Of a stretch of DNA of 64,000 nucleotides, positions 6,972-19,236 are shown one piece after another. A program made the translations under genes and the position numbers. The stretch lies in NCBI GenBank assembly GCA_021841005.1, contig JAKBVZ010000035.1:1-64000 (forward strand), read 5' to 3'. The notes under the pieces were generated by a model. The model did no database searches, was not told the DNA's origin, and saw nothing but the letters and a program-made list of their open reading frames with translations. Position 1 is the stretch's first letter. The number at the start of each line of letters is the position of its first letter. The stretch comes from Actinomycetes bacterium (GTDB taxonomy: Bacteria; Actinomycetota; Acidimicrobiia; Acidimicrobiales; JAMCPL01).

Positions 6972-8117
6972 GTGGATCTCTTTGAGTATCAGGGAAAACA
7001 GTATTTCGAGCGCTATGGTATTCCGGTTTCCAAGGGGGCGGTGGCCGATACCGTGGACGAGGCGGTCGAGGCTGCCGGGAGGGTGGGCTACCCGGTTGTG
7101 GTCAAGGCGCAGGTAAAGGTAGGTGGGAGAGGCAAGGCAGGTGGGGTCAAGCTGGCATCTTCGCCTGAAGAGGTGAAGGCACATGCCGGCAACATATTGG
7201 GCATGGACATCAAGGGTCACGTGGTCGAAAGGCTGTGGGTCGAGCACGCCACCGACATAGCCAAGGAATGGTACGCTAGCTTTACCCTGGATCGTGCGGC
7301 TCAGCTCCATCTTCTAATGCTCTCTACCAGGGGCGGGGTGGAAATCGAGGAAGTTGCAAAGAGCGAGCCTGATGCCCTTGTCAGGGTGCATGTGGATCCG
7401 TCGGAAGGTTTTACTGAGGGCCAAGCATCGCAGGCTGTTATGGATGCCGGTATTGATGACAGTGTACGTAGTGAGACAGCGGAACTGCTGACCAAGCTGT
7501 ACCGGTGTTTCGTAGAGGGCGATTGTGACCTTGCAGAGATCAACCCTCTGGTGCTTACCGCGGAAGGCAAGGTGCATGCTCTCGATGCAAAGGTTACCCT
7601 GGATGACAATGCCGGCTTTCGCCATCCTGAGTGGGCCGAGTTCGCAGCCACGGAGACCACCGACATCAGGGAGAAAAGCGCCAAAGAGCGTGGCTTAAAC
7701 TATATCGGCCTGAGTGGTGACGTGGGCATCATAGCCAATGGAGCAGGCTTGGCGATGAGCACCCTGGACGTGGTGAGTCAAGTAGGAGGATCTGCCGCTA
7801 ATTTCTTGGACATCGGAGGCGGCGCCAGCGCTGAGCTGATGGCATCGGCCCTGGAGCTCATCAATTCCGATCCCAGTGTGAAGTCCATCCTTGTCAACAT
7901 ATTCGGGGGTATCACCAGGTGCGACGAGATTGCCAATGGAATAGTGGAGGCCATGTCCAGGGTGGATCTGAAGTCGCCCATTGTACTGCGTCTAGATGGC
8001 ACCAATGCTGTCGCTGGAAGGGAGATACTGGCCGGCCACATCTCGGATCGCCTTGTTGCCGAGCGCACAATGCTGGATGCCGCCGCCAGGGCCGTCAGCC
8101 TTGCCGCGGGTAGGTGA
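6972..8117 (+). CDS. sucC: Succinyl-CoA synthetase (ADP-forming) beta subunit
   Basis: The beta chain of the TCA-cycle enzyme that interconverts succinyl-CoA and succinate with nucleotide triphosphate formation. The 381-residue length is normal. The N-terminal ATP-grasp domain shows MDLFEYQGKQYFERYGIPV, PVVVKAQVKVGGRGKAGGVK and CDLAEINPLVLT. The C-terminal CoA-ligase domain shows GLSGDVGIIANGAGLAMSTL, FLDIGGGAS and VNIFGGITRCDEIA, with the glycine-rich phosphate loop. The GTG start has AGGAG 5 nt upstream. It is followed 132 bp later by sucD, and the upstream mutase-domain gene could feed succinyl-CoA to it. Confidence 0.97.
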   Translation: MDLFEYQGKQYFERYGIPVSKGAVADTVDEAVEAAGRVGYPVVVKAQVKVGGRGKAGGVKLASSPEEVKAHAGNILGMDIKGHVVERLWVEHATDIAKEWYASFTLDRAAQLHLLMLSTRGGVEIEEVAKSEPDALVRVHVDPSEGFTEGQASQAVMDAGIDDSVRSETAELLTKLYRCFVEGDCDLAEINPLVLTAEGKVHALDAKVTLDDNAGFRHPEWAEFAATETTDIREKSAKERGLNYIGLSGDVGIIANGAGLAMSTLDVVSQVGGSAANFLDIGGGASAELMASALELINSDPSVKSILVNIFGGITRCDEIANGIVEAMSRVDLKSPIVLRLDGTNAVAGREILAGHISDRLVAERTMLDAAARAVSLAAGR

Positions 8118-8249
8118 TGGGTAGGTGAATCTGCGTATAGGTGAGCAGGCATGTAAGCGGCCGGAGTCCAAGCGACCGGGATCACACGGTCAACAGGCAT
8201 ACAGAGAGCAGCGTGAGCAGGGCCGGATGGTTGGCTGGAAAGGAGAATT

Positions 8250-9134
8250 ATGAGTATTTTTGTCGATGATACAACCAGGGTTGTGGTGCAGGGGCTCACG
8301 GGCAGCCAGGGGAGGTTCCACGGTTTACGCAACCGGGAGTACGGTACCAAGGTCGTGGCTGGGGTGACTCCTGGCAAGGGAGGTGCCGATGTGGACGGTA
8401 TACCGGTATACGACTCCATGAAGGAGGCCGTGGAGGCAACCGGCGCCGATACGTCGTTTGTAGTGGTGCCGCCTCCTGCCGCACCTGAGGCCATCCTGGA
8501 GGCCGCTCGGGCCGGTATCAGGCTCGTCGTGTGCATAACGGAGGGCATACCTGCCCAGGACGAGGCGCGGGTGGTCAACACGCTGAAAAGAGACTACCCG
8601 TCCACCAGGCTGGTGGGGCCGAACTGCCCCGGGATCATCTCACCTGGCATGTGCAACATAGGTATCACGCCTGGGGATATAGCGCTACCCGGCGGGCCGG
8701 TAGGTATCGTAAGCCGTTCGGGCACCTTGACTTACCAGGCGCTGTATGAGCTCTCTCAGCAGCGGGTGGGGCAGACCACGTGCATAGGGATAGGAGGAGA
8801 CCCAGTACCGGGCACCAGCTTCATAGACTGCCTCAGTGCTTTCGAGGCGGACCCGGCCACCAAGGCGGTAATGATGATCGGCGAGATTGGTGGATCGGCC
8901 GAGGAGAGTGCTGCCGAGTACATAGCATCTTCAATGACCAAACCGGTGGTCGCCTATATAGCCGGCCAGACTGCTCCTCCCGGCAGGAGAATGGGTCATG
9001 CGGGCGCTATAGTCTCCGGTTCTGCTGGTACCGCCAAGGGCAAGATGGAGGCCCTTGGGGCGGCCGGAGTCAGGGTGGCCAAGAACCCCACGGAAGCAGG
9101 GGAGGTCATGGTGGAGATCGTGCATGGTCTCTGA
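8250..9134 (+). CDS. sucD: Succinyl-CoA synthetase alpha subunit
   Basis: The alpha chain of succinyl-CoA synthetase carries the phosphohistidine and the CoA-binding Rossmann domain. Visible motifs are [15 protein letters not shown] (CoA-binding), [57 protein letters not shown] and, near the end, [20 protein letters not shown], with the histidine that is phosphorylated. The 294-residue length is standard. The ATG has a strong AAAGGAG ribosome-binding site. It acts as a heterodimer or heterotetramer with sucC immediately upstream. Confidence 0.97.
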   Translation: MSIFVDDTTRVVVQGLTGSQGRFHGLRNREYGTKVVAGVTPGKGGADVDGIPVYDSMKEAVEATGADTSFVVVPPPAAPEAILEAARAGIRLVVCITEGIPAQDEARVVNTLKRDYPSTRLVGPNCPGIISPGMCNIGITPGDIALPGGPVGIVSRSGTLTYQALYELSQQRVGQTTCIGIGGDPVPGTSFIDCLSAFEADPATKAVMMIGEIGGSAEESAAEYIASSMTKPVVAYIAGQTAPPGRRMGHAGAIVSGSAGTAKGKMEALGAAGVRVAKNPTEAGEVMVEIVHGL

Positions 9135-9231
9135 TCCGGTGTGTACGGCGTTGCCGGCCGGATGGGAGATGATTGGTTGGAAGGTTGCCGAGCATCTGCG
9201 TTGGCACGAGTATGACTAAGGGTATGAGCTG

Positions 9232-11127
9232 ATGAGAGCGTTACTGTCGGTGTACGACAAGAGTGGCTTGGTGGAGCTGGCCGGAGGGCTGGTATCGCTT
9301 GGCTGGGATCTGGTGGCGAGTGGCGGTACCGCCAAGGCGCTTGCAGATGCAGGCATCATGCATAGCGATATAGCTTCGATGACCGGGTTCGGGTCGCTTC
9401 TTTCAGGCAGGGTGAAGACGCTGCACCCTGCAGTGCACGCAGGTATCCTTGCCGACAGGGACAATCCGGATCATATGAAAGATCTGGAGGAACAGGGGAT
9501 AGAACCGGTGGACTTGGTCGTGTGCAACCTCTACCCATTCGGCAGTGACCCTTCGATAGAGATGATCGACATTGGTGGACCTACCATGGTGCGGGCATCG
9601 GCCAAGAACTTTGCTCATGTCGGTATCATCGTGAGTCCACAGGACTACGGTCCTGTACTCGAGGAACTTGCCGGCGCCGGTAGGCTGTCGCTACAGACGC
9701 GCAGGAGATTGGCCCGGGCGGCATTTGCGCATACTGCAGCTTACGATGCTGCTATCGTGTCGTGGATCGATCAGGGGGGGCTGGAGAGCTCCGGCGCTGG
9801 TGGATGGGGTGGTCATAATGGCCATGATGCGGCGGAAGCGGCCGGCGCGGCTGGTGCAGGCGCTGGTGCAGGCGCTGGTGCAGGCGCTGGTGCAGGCGCT
9901 GAGGTAGGGACCGTTACTGCGATGGGTGCCGGCACGGTAGGGATTGGAAACCATGAGATCGCGGCAGGTCCGAGAAGCGAGCCAGGCGGGGTAAGCGAGT
10001 CACATCTGCCTCCCACTATCCACCTGAGCCTCGAGCTTGCCAGCAGACTTAAGTATGGGGAGAATCCCCACCAGCGCGGGGCGCGTTACCGTATTTACTC
10101 GAAACCAGGCTGGCTGGATACCACCGTGCAGCACGCAGGCAGGGAACTCTCTTATATCAATTTGTTCGATGCCGAGTCAGCCTGGTGGCTGGTCCACGAG
10201 CTGAAGAGCGCTGGAGCTTCTGGCGCAGGAAGTGGCAACGGCGGGGGTGTCGACGAGAGGAGTGGCATCGGTGGTGCTGGAAGCGGTAGCGGTGGGACAG
10301 AGGGTGGTTCCGCTACCGGGAACAGTAGTGGCGCCGGAACCGGGAGCGGTGACAGCAGGGGCGCCATTTCCACGGATACCGCGAGTATTGCGAGCGCCGT
10401 CATAGTCAAGCATGCCAATCCGTGCGGAGCAGCGCTTGGCAGTGATATGGCAGAGGCATACCGCCTTGCTCTCGAGTGTGACCCGATCTCGGCGTTCGGC
10501 GGGGTGGTCGCCCTTTCCGGTCATTGCGGGGTCGATGTGGCTGCAGCCATGGTGGACGCGCCACAGGCTGACGTGATCATTGCGTCCTCCTTTGATAGCC
10601 GGGCCATAGAGATGCTGGTGTCGAGGCGTAAGGCTACGAGGTTGCTGGAGTCGCCGCCTCCCGTTCGTTCACCCTTGGCTATACGTAGCCTGGGAGACGG
10701 CTTTCTTGTCCAGGATAATGACCTGGTTTCCCTGGATACTGAACGCTTCCAGGTTGTCACAGATATGGGGGTGCCTGATGGCGAATGGCCTGAAGTAAAG
10801 ATGGCCTGGATCGTCTGCGCCAGGACTACATCGAATGCGATTGTGGTGGTCAATCACGGCCAGGCGGTTGGTGTGGGAGCTGGCCAGCAGAGCAGGGTGG
10901 AAGCAGCAGAGATAGCAGTGAAGAAGGCGGGCGACAGGGCAGGGGGCGGGGTGGCTGCAAGTGATGCATTCTTTCCGTTCAGGGATGGTCTTGATGTGCT
11001 GGCCCGTGCCGGGGTCAGGGTTATTGTACAGCCGGGTGGATCGGTCAACGATGCGGCCATTGTCGAAGCGGCGAACGAACACGGTATAGCTATGGTGCTG
11101 ACCGGCGAGCGCCACTTCCGTCACTGA
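9232..11127 (+). CDS. purH: Bifunctional AICAR transformylase/IMP cyclohydrolase with low-complexity inserts
   Basis: This enzyme performs the last two steps of de novo IMP synthesis. The N-terminal IMP cyclohydrolase (MGS fold) shows ALLSVYDKSGLVELA, SGGTAKAL, GRVKTLHPAVHAGIL and NLYPF. The C-terminal transformylase shows LKYGENPHQRGARYR, YINLFDAESAW, VIVKHANPCGAAL, CDPISAFGGVVALS and the Lys-His region. The usual length is 510-530; this has 631. The excess lies in two in-frame inserts. One, around residues 186-255, is rich in Gly/Ala with a (GAGA)n run encoded by a 12-bp repeat. The other, around residues 327-383, is Gly/Ser-rich (SGAGSGNGGG and similar). Both fall in loops between conserved blocks, so activity is probably kept. 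folD lies just downstream and metF follows it, and both supply one-carbon folate. Confidence 0.95.
   Translation: MRALLSVYDKSGLVELAGGLVSLGWDLVASGGTAKALADAGIMHSDIASMTGFGSLLSGRVKTLHPAVHAGILADRDNPDHMKDLEEQGIEPVDLVVCNLYPFGSDPSIEMIDIGGPTMVRASAKNFAHVGIIVSPQDYGPVLEELAGAGRLSLQTRRRLARAAFAHTAAYDAAIVSWIDQGGLESSGAGGWGGHNGHDAAEAAGAAGAGAGAGAGAGAGAGAEVGTVTAMGAGTVGIGNHEIAAGPRSEPGGVSESHLPPTIHLSLELASRLKYGENPHQRGARYRIYSKPGWLDTTVQHAGRELSYINLFDAESAWWLVHELKSAGASGAGSGNGGGVDERSGIGGAGSGSGGTEGGSATGNSSGAGTGSGDSRGAISTDTASIASAVIVKHANPCGAALGSDMAEAYRLALECDPISAFGGVVALSGHCGVDVAAAMVDAPQADVIIASSFDSRAIEMLVSRRKATRLLESPPPVRSPLAIRSLGDGFLVQDNDLVSLDTERFQVVTDMGVPDGEWPEVKMAWIVCARTTSNAIVVVNHGQAVGVGAGQQSRVEAAEIAVKKAGDRAGGGVAASDAFFPFRDGLDVLARAGVRVIVQPGGSVNDAAIVEAANEHGIAMVLTGERHFRH
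9853..9900 (+). repeat. 12-bp tandem repeat inside purH
   Basis: Four perfect copies of GGTGCAGGCGCT, encoding Gly-Ala-Gly-Ala, form the core of the first low-complexity insert in purH. Confidence 0.95.
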
Positions 11128-11191
11128 CGCCTGGAACCGGCAGCCATCTCGGGGCGACTGGGGGACTGTGGCTTGTTAGTATGGGTGCACT

Positions 11192-12127
11192 ATGACTGCG
11201 AAGATACTTGATGGGGAATCCCTGGCCACCAAGATCCGCGAAGAGGTTGCGAACGAGGCGGCCAAGCTGCGCGCCCGGGGGATAATTCCGGGTCTCGGTA
11301 CCATACTGGTAGGGGACGATCCACCATCTGCACGATATGTGGCCATGAAACATGCTGATTGCGCAGAGGTGGGCATTGAGTCGATTCACGAGCACTTGCC
11401 TGCAGATATTACTCAGGATGACCTCATGTCTGCGGTCGAGCGTTTCAATTCCGACACTCGGGTGCATGCCTACCTGGTCCAGCTACCCCTTCCTGCCGGC
11501 CTTGACGAGGAAGAGGTGTTGCTTTCGGTGGATCCTTCAAAAGATGTGGATGGGCTGCATCCGGTGAATCTGGGGTTGCTGGTCATGGGCCATCCAAGGG
11601 TGTTGCCATGCACGCCCGCTGGGATACTGGAATTGCTCAGCGCCAATGGAATAGACCTAGCGGGCCGCCATGTGGTCGTGGTGGGTAGGGGGCTCACTAT
11701 CGGCAGGCCTCTGGCTCTACTTGCAGCATTGAAGCGTCCAGGATGCAACGCTGCCGTGACGGTGGTCCACACGGGGGTACCGGACATGGCCGAACATGTA
11801 CGCAGGGCCGATATTGTCATCGCGGCGGCCGGCCATGCCGGCCTGGTGACGCGGGATATGATCAAGCCCGGAGCGGTGGTGGTCGGCGCCGGAACCTCTT
11901 GGGAAGGCCGCAAGCTGCTTTCGGACGTAGATGACGCAGTGAGCGAGGTGGCTGGGTGGATCACTCCGAGGATAGGTGGAGTAGGTCCGATGACGAGGGC
12001 AATGCTGTTGCGCAATGCAATATCTGCGGCTATGCACACTGCGGCTATGCACACTGCGGCTATGCACACTGCGGCTATGCACACTGCGGCTATGCACACT
12101 GCCGTTGTGGATTCCAAGGCAACATAG
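11192..12127 (+). CDS. folD: Methylenetetrahydrofolate dehydrogenase/cyclohydrolase
   Basis: This bifunctional enzyme interconverts 5,10-methylene-, methenyl- and 10-formyl-THF and so supplies purine synthesis. The catalytic Tyr/Lys region is seen in PPSARYVAMKHADCAEVGI, then VQLPLPAGLDEEEVLLSVDP, KDVDGLHPVNLG, PCTPAGILELL, the nucleotide loop VVVGRGLTIGRPLALL and the C-terminal GVGPMTRAMLLRNAI. At the extreme C-terminus five copies of a 15-bp repeat add a (TAAMH)n tail, followed by VVDSKAT. The tail lies after the last conserved helix. There is no clear ribosome-binding site; a TAGTAT -10-like box ends 9 nt before the ATG, so the mRNA may be nearly leaderless. Confidence 0.95.
   Translation: MTAKILDGESLATKIREEVANEAAKLRARGIIPGLGTILVGDDPPSARYVAMKHADCAEVGIESIHEHLPADITQDDLMSAVERFNSDTRVHAYLVQLPLPAGLDEEEVLLSVDPSKDVDGLHPVNLGLLVMGHPRVLPCTPAGILELLSANGIDLAGRHVVVVGRGLTIGRPLALLAALKRPGCNAAVTVVHTGVPDMAEHVRRADIVIAAAGHAGLVTRDMIKPGAVVVGAGTSWEGRKLLSDVDDAVSEVAGWITPRIGGVGPMTRAMLLRNAISAAMHTAAMHTAAMHTAAMHTAAMHTAVVDSKAT
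12026..12100 (+). repeat. 15-bp tandem repeat in the folD 3' end
   Basis: Five perfect copies of GCGGCTATGCACACT add (Ala-Ala-Met-His-Thr) units to the FolD C-terminus. Copy-number change would alter tail length without changing frame. Confidence 0.97.
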
Positions 12128-12188
12128 CACAAGGCAACCAAGGCAACATAGCAGGACGTGAGAATATCATAGAGCGTTGGAATATGAC

Positions 12189-13097
12189 ATGACCAAGATA
12201 TCGGAACTGATAACCGGGGGAACGAGTTTCTCGGTGGAACTCTGGCCTCCAAGGAACCCCGATGCAGAGGCACGCCTAGAGCAGGTGCTTTCCGAGCTTG
12301 AACCTCTTCGTCCCACCTTTACCTCAATCACTTACGGAGCGGGTGGTTCCACCAGGGAGCGAACCCACGATCTGGTGGTGAGGATCGCGCGTGAGGGGGT
12401 GATGACTCCGATGGCCCACCTCGTCTGTGCCGCTCATTCGAGGGATGAGCTTACCGGGATACTGACCCGCTACAGGGACGAGGGTGTGGACAATATCCTT
12501 GCCCTGACAGGGGATCCGCCTCTTGATGCCACTGTTCCCCTAGCCCGAGGTGAATTGGCACATGCCATAGAGCTGGTGGAGCTGGCGAAAGAGGTGGGCG
12601 ACTTTTGCGTTGCGGTGGCAGCGCATCCCGAAGGCCACCCTCAATCCGGTGACATGGAGGCTGATCGCAATTACCTGGCCGAAAAGCTTGCTGTGGCTGA
12701 CTTTGCCATTACACAGTTCTTTTTCGACGCGGATCACTATTTCAGGTTGCTGGATGATCTCGACGCCAGAGGGCTGGATAAGCCGGTTTTACCAGGGATC
12801 ATGCCCGTAACCAGGGTTCGAACAGTATACAAGATGGCGGAATTGTCCGGCACACGGGTTCCGGGTGACCTTGTGGAGAGACTTGAGAAAGTGGCGGACA
12901 TCCCCGAGGAGGTCCGTCGGATCGGCATAGAGGTGGCCACTGACCTGGGAGCCAGGCTGCTGGAGGGAGGTGCTCCCGGCCTGCACTTTTACACCATGAA
13001 CGAATCTGTTGCGACTATCGAGATAGCCCGGGCCCTTGGCATCGGCGCGCAGCGGCCGGCGGAAGTTCCCGAAGAGGACGCGACGCGTGGCGCTTGA
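12189..13097 (+). CDS. metF: Methylenetetrahydrofolate reductase
   Basis: This FAD enzyme reduces 5,10-methylene-THF to 5-methyl-THF for methionine synthesis. The TIM-barrel family signatures include FSVELWPPRNPDAEARL (with the catalytic Glu), PTFTSITYGAGGSTRERTHD, AHLVCAAHSRDELT, ILALTGDPP, ADFAITQFFFDADHYFRLLDD, PGIMPVT and GLHFYTMNES. The start is taken at the ATG at 12189 (302 aa); the ORF track uses a TTG four codons earlier. It is separated from folD by a short region containing AAGGCAACA repeats. The sequence folD-metF groups one-carbon genes after purH. Confidence 0.95.
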   Translation: MTKISELITGGTSFSVELWPPRNPDAEARLEQVLSELEPLRPTFTSITYGAGGSTRERTHDLVVRIAREGVMTPMAHLVCAAHSRDELTGILTRYRDEGVDNILALTGDPPLDATVPLARGELAHAIELVELAKEVGDFCVAVAAHPEGHPQSGDMEADRNYLAEKLAVADFAITQFFFDADHYFRLLDDLDARGLDKPVLPGIMPVTRVRTVYKMAELSGTRVPGDLVERLEKVADIPEEVRRIGIEVATDLGARLLEGGAPGLHFYTMNESVATIEIARALGIGAQRPAEVPEEDATRGA

Positions 13098-13174
13098 AAA
13101 GATCGAACCCGCCTTGGGGCATGGTCGAGCCGCGTGTGCGAAGGCATGGCATCACCCGGCTGTCCACTGATTTC

Positions 13175-13183
13175 TGCTATAAT
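13175..13183 (+). promoter_or_regulatory. Extended -10 promoter for gyrB
   Basis: TGCTATAAT gives a perfect -10 (TATAAT, 13178-13183) with an upstream TGn extension. No good -35 is seen, as is usual for extended -10 promoters. The leader to the gyrB ATG would be about 105 nt. Confidence 0.5.
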
Positions 13184-13245
13184 GATATCAAAGGAAACTG
13201 TAGAGCCCGCTACGGGCGCGCTCACCGATCAAGCATGAGTTGTAA

Positions 13246-15339
<2,094 letters not shown>

Positions 15340-15619
15340 CGACATGAATACGCTCAGTGTTCCCAGCGTTACCGGTGTCCCGTCCCGTAAGCTCATGTCC
15401 TGCGCACCATGCTGCCCAAGACCGCTCGATGCCACGACTATTCCCACAATTATTCAATGCCACGCTACCTGTGCCGCAATTGGCATCGGCGCGAAATGCC
15501 ACGCAATGGACAGCAATGGGTATAGCCACGAATGACACGATTACGTTGGCGGGGTCGCTTGTGCACTCTCGCCCAAAGTTCACTTTTCCAATGAGAACTG
15601 ATAGGAGTTAAGAGGATAT

Positions 15620-18094
15620 ATGCCAGGTAGAGTAAGCGCCGGCGGAACTACGATGATGACAGGAGATACGCTTGGCGCGATAGAGCCCATTGACCTGCAG
15701 GAGGAGATGGAGAAGTCCTTCCTGGACTATTCGATGTCCGTCATCGTCTCGCGAGCACTGCCGGATGTGCGAGACGGGCTCAAGCCGGTGCACCGCCGCA
15801 TCCTGTTCTCGATGTATTCCCAGGGGCTACGCCCTGACCGGCCATACAGCAAGTGCGCAAGGGTTGTTGGTGATGTCATGGGTACCTACCATCCCCATGG
15901 AGACTCGGCCATTTACGATGCTCTCGCCAGGATGGTGCAGGAGTTCAGTTTGCGTTACCCGCTCATCGACGGGCATGGCAATTTTGGTGGCACCGGTCCG
16001 GATGAGGGACCCGCCGCCATGCGGTATACCGAGTCAAGGTTGCACGCCCTTGCGCTGGACATGCTGGCAGGTATTGATGAGGATACGGTCGACTTCACGC
16101 CCAACTATGACGGCACCAGCCAGGAGCCGGTCGTCCTTCCCAGCCGTTTTCCCAATCTACTGGTCAATGGCTCCCAGGGAATTGCCGTAGGCATGGCCAC
16201 CAACATTCCTCCTCACAACCTCGTGGAAGTGATAGACGCCACCATCGAGGTGCTCAGGAACCCGCAGGCCACCAGCGAAGAGCTCATGGGAATCGTGAAA
16301 GGGCCCGACTTCCCGACCGGAGCATCGATACTGGGCAGATCCGGTATCAGGGATGCTTACCGGACAGGAAAGGGATCCATCAAGATACGGGCGAAGGCCG
16401 AGATCGAGATGGTGAAGTCCACCGAACGGATCGTCGTTACCGAGATGGCCTACCAGACTTCGGTGGAGGCGGTCGAGAGGAAGATGGCGGATCTCATCAA
16501 ATCGGGGATGCTGGAAGGCATAGCCAGGTGGCAGAACGCATCAGCAGGCAAGAAGGCAAGGCTTATCATCGACCTCAAGCGGGATGCCAATGCCAATGTG
16601 GTATTGAACAATCTCTACAAGCACACGCCGATGCAGGTGAGCTTTGGTGTCAATATGGTGGCTCTGGTCGACGGCGTACCGCGTACGCTCGATCTGGCGC
16701 ATATGATCTCGTACTATGCATCTCACCAGATAGAAGTAATGCAGCGCCGGTCCCGCTTCCGGCTGGGTAAGGCCAGGGACAGAGAACACATCGTTGAGGG
16801 ATTGGTCAGGGCAATCGACATGCTCGATGAGGTGGTGGCGACGATTCGCGGATCCGAGGACAGGGCTGCCGCCAGGGAGGCGCTGATGGCGGATCCGTTC
16901 GGTTTCACCGAAATACAGGCCAATCATATACTGGACATGACACTTGCCCGGCTGACCAGGCTCGGTCGTGCCGAGCTTGATGAGGAACTTGGCCGTCTCC
17001 GTGAGACAATATCCTATCTCGAGGCGCTTCTTGCCGATCCTGTCAAGTTACGCGACGAGGTGATCAGCGATCTATCGACCATAAAGGAACGTTTTGGCGA
17101 TGCTCGCAGGACCTCTATCGAGAACGACCCAGGTGATCTGCTCGTGGAGGACCTGATAGAGGATGAGGACTTGGTCGTTACTCTCACCCAGGCGGGATAC
17201 ATCAAGGCTATGCCGGTATCGGCCTTCAAGAGCCAGGGCAGGGGCGGCAAAGGCGTCATGGGCACCAGGCTGAAAGAAGAGGACCTGATCACGTCTGTTG
17301 TCTACACGAGTTCCCATTCGTACCTGCTTCTCTTTACCAATCTGGGCCGGGTCTATCGCCTCCGGGGACACGAGGTTCCAGTAAAGGATCGTTCTGCAAG
17401 AGGTACTGCGATAGTCAACATCGTGTCCATGGATCCGGGTGAGAAGGTGGCGGAAATAGTCAGTGCCAAGGAACATTCTGGTGATGGCTATCTCATATTT
17501 GTGACGAAGCAGGGGCTGGTGAAGAAGACGAAGCTGGAGGAGTACGACAAGTCACGCCGTGAGGGCATCATAGCTATCACCCTGCGACCTGGTGACGAGC
17601 TTGTCAAGGTCATGGAAACCTCTGGAAACGATGAGGTGGTAATGTTCTCTTCCTACGGGAAAGGTATCCGATTCTCCGAGAGAGATGTGCGTTCAGTGGG
17701 CAGGGTCGCCGCAGGAGTGATAGGAATGCGGCTACAGCAAGGAGACACCGTGGTTGGAAGCGATGTCGTAAGTACTGGGAGCAATGTTCTGTTGATAACC
17801 AGTGCCGGCTATGGGAAGCGCACCAGCATAGATCAATTCAATACTCAAGCTCGCGGTGGCCAGGGAGTGAAGGCCATCAGGACCACCGCCGCCCGGGGGA
17901 AACTTGCGGGCGCTTTTCTGGTCGACATGGCATCCGAGATACTGGTTGTGTCTACGGGAGGTACTGTCATCCGTGTGGCGGTGGCGGATGTTGCCCGCCA
18001 GGGCCGCGATGCCACTGGCGTGCGTGTCATGCATCTCGGTGAAGGACAGAGCGTGGCGGCTATTGCCACGGTAACCGGTGAAGAGCAGGAGTAG
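15620..18094 (+). CDS. gyrA: DNA gyrase subunit A
   Basis: The cleavage-religation subunit of gyrase, 824 residues. The catalytic tyrosine is in [19 protein letters not shown]. The quinolone-resistance region reads [18 protein letters not shown], keeping the Ser and Asp of the drug-sensitive type. The GyrA box required for wrapping is seen as SQGRGGKG, followed by the six-bladed C-terminal pinwheel. The ATG at 15620 has an AAGAGGAT ribosome-binding site. A hairpin overlapping the stop codon probably terminates it against the convergent CPBP gene. The 280 bp between gyrB and gyrA hold no supported gene. Confidence 0.98.
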   Translation: MPGRVSAGGTTMMTGDTLGAIEPIDLQEEMEKSFLDYSMSVIVSRALPDVRDGLKPVHRRILFSMYSQGLRPDRPYSKCARVVGDVMGTYHPHGDSAIYDALARMVQEFSLRYPLIDGHGNFGGTGPDEGPAAMRYTESRLHALALDMLAGIDEDTVDFTPNYDGTSQEPVVLPSRFPNLLVNGSQGIAVGMATNIPPHNLVEVIDATIEVLRNPQATSEELMGIVKGPDFPTGASILGRSGIRDAYRTGKGSIKIRAKAEIEMVKSTERIVVTEMAYQTSVEAVERKMADLIKSGMLEGIARWQNASAGKKARLIIDLKRDANANVVLNNLYKHTPMQVSFGVNMVALVDGVPRTLDLAHMISYYASHQIEVMQRRSRFRLGKARDREHIVEGLVRAIDMLDEVVATIRGSEDRAAAREALMADPFGFTEIQANHILDMTLARLTRLGRAELDEELGRLRETISYLEALLADPVKLRDEVISDLSTIKERFGDARRTSIENDPGDLLVEDLIEDEDLVVTLTQAGYIKAMPVSAFKSQGRGGKGVMGTRLKEEDLITSVVYTSSHSYLLLFTNLGRVYRLRGHEVPVKDRSARGTAIVNIVSMDPGEKVAEIVSAKEHSGDGYLIFVTKQGLVKKTKLEEYDKSRREGIIAITLRPGDELVKVMETSGNDEVVMFSSYGKGIRFSERDVRSVGRVAAGVIGMRLQQGDTVVGSDVVSTGSNVLLITSAGYGKRTSIDQFNTQARGGQGVKAIRTTAARGKLAGAFLVDMASEILVVSTGGTVIRVAVADVARQGRDATGVRVMHLGEGQSVAAIATVTGEEQE

Positions 18095-18104
18095 CTTCAC
18101 CGGT
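18074..18104. terminator. Bidirectional stem-loop between convergent genes
   Basis: ACCGGTGAAG pairs perfectly with CTTCACCGGT (10 bp) around an 11-nt loop that contains the gyrA stop codon. It lies between the convergent gyrA and CPBP genes. There is no U-tract. Confidence 0.5.
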
Positions 18105-18128
18105 CGACTTCCATCTCCAAGATTTGCA

Positions 18129-18959
18129 TCAGGGCTTGGGGATGAACGACACCCTCCCTACCAACTCGACATAGCCGACGAACGCCACCGCATCGATGAG
18201 GAAGTGAGCGATTACCAGCGGTGCCGCCCTTTTTCGCTTCTGGTAGATACGCCCGAAGATGAGTCCCATTATCAGGTTGCCTGCGAACCCGCCGAATCCC
18301 TGGTAGAGGTGGTAGCTTCCTCGCAGCAGTGCGCTGGTGGCCAGTGACTTGTTGTCGCTCCAACCAAGCTGATCCAGTCGCCGCAGCAGGTATCCGCAGA
18401 CCACCACTTCTTCGAGGATGCCATTTTCGGCAGCTTGGAGGAGCAATACAGGGATCCTCCACCAGTCAGGTGGGAGGTTGGTGGGGACCACATTGAGGCT
18501 GAATCCGAGGTGGAAAGCGAGCAGGTATAGACCGAGCCCAGCGCCTCCTATGATCGCCGCCAGCACTGCGCCGAAGAGCAGATCTGAGCCGGGTTGCCGG
18601 CGATCGATGCCTAGGGCGTTCAGGCCGGGTACCCCCTGGGACTCATGGGACCGCAGGAGCAGGTAGCCAACGAGAGCTACGGGTGCCAGCGCTGTTGCTA
18701 TGCCGACGATCTGGAATGCTAGGTCGAGCAGCTCCACTCTGGGTGCTATCGCAGTATTGATAACGGCCACCTGGTGGCTGAGCGGTGCCTTGGTGCTTAC
18801 CAGGCTGCGCAGGAGATCCAGCACTGCATAGACCGCCGAGGCTCCGAGCGAGAGGGCAAGTACTATCCATATCTCCGCAGTCAGGTACCCGCGTGCCGGC
18901 AGTGCGTTGTTTGCTTCATCATTCACCGGAATGCAGCCTACCGCAAGAGGGCTATCCAT
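18129..18959 (-). CDS. CPBP-family intramembrane metalloprotease
   Basis: A multi-pass membrane protein of the CPBP (CAAX protease/bacteriocin-processing, Abi) family. Hydrophobic segments include IWIVLALSLGASAVYAVLDL, FQIVGIATALAPVALVGYLL and LLFGAVLAAIIGGAGLGLYL. The motif region shows NGILEEVVVCGYLLRRL (glutamate pair; the usual Arg of EExxxR is Cys here), then SYHLYQGFGGFAGNLIMGLI and VIAHFLIDAVAFVGY, with the metal-ligand histidines. The substrate is unknown. The ORF track runs on to 19079 through the tRNA, so I use the ATG at 18959; a GTG at 18926 is equally possible. It is convergent with gyrA and downstream of tRNA-Arg on the same strand. Confidence 0.85.
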   Translation of the reverse strand: MDSPLAVGCIPVNDEANNALPARGYLTAEIWIVLALSLGASAVYAVLDLLRSLVSTKAPLSHQVAVINTAIAPRVELLDLAFQIVGIATALAPVALVGYLLLRSHESQGVPGLNALGIDRRQPGSDLLFGAVLAAIIGGAGLGLYLLAFHLGFSLNVVPTNLPPDWWRIPVLLLQAAENGILEEVVVCGYLLRRLDQLGWSDNKSLATSALLRGSYHLYQGFGGFAGNLIMGLIFGRIYQKRKRAAPLVIAHFLIDAVAFVGYVELVGRVSFIPKP

Positions 18960-19047
18960 CTGAGAGCGGCAGCCCAGGTCAGCACCTCGGTCACCAGATC
19001 GGTGGCCGTCCCCAGGCTCCGCTGGAACGCGAAGAGCCACATTACAC

Positions 19048-19122
19048 TGGTGCCCTCGACAGGATTCGAACCTGCGCACCCGGCTCCGGAGGCCGGTGCT
19101 CTATCCCCTGAGCTACGAGGGC
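19048..19122 (-). tRNA. tRNA-Arg (anticodon CCG)
   Basis: Read on the minus strand, this folds as a complete cloverleaf: acceptor GCCCTCG pairing with CGAGGGC, D arm GCTC...GAGC, anticodon stem CCGGC/GCCGG with loop CTCCGGA (anticodon CCG, codon CGG), T arm GCAGG-TTCGAAT-CCTGT, discriminator A and an encoded CCA. The length is 75 nt. It lies head-to-head with argS, whose product charges it, 114 bp from the argS start. Confidence 0.97.
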
Positions 19123-19222
19123 AATATGCGTGATCATGCGAGCATGCAAGAGCCAGACGAAGATACCGTTCCCCGTACGGAGTCTATACCTATCCCGTAT
19201 CGAGTACATGTACGTTCGCGGC

Positions 19223-19228
19223 TAATCT
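19223..19228 (+). promoter_or_regulatory. -10 box of argS, probable leaderless transcript
   Basis: TAATCT lies 8 nt before the argS ATG and no Shine-Dalgarno sequence is present, so transcription probably starts at or next to the start codon. No convincing -35 is visible. Confidence 0.4.
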
Positions 19229-19236
19229 GTTTCTAA

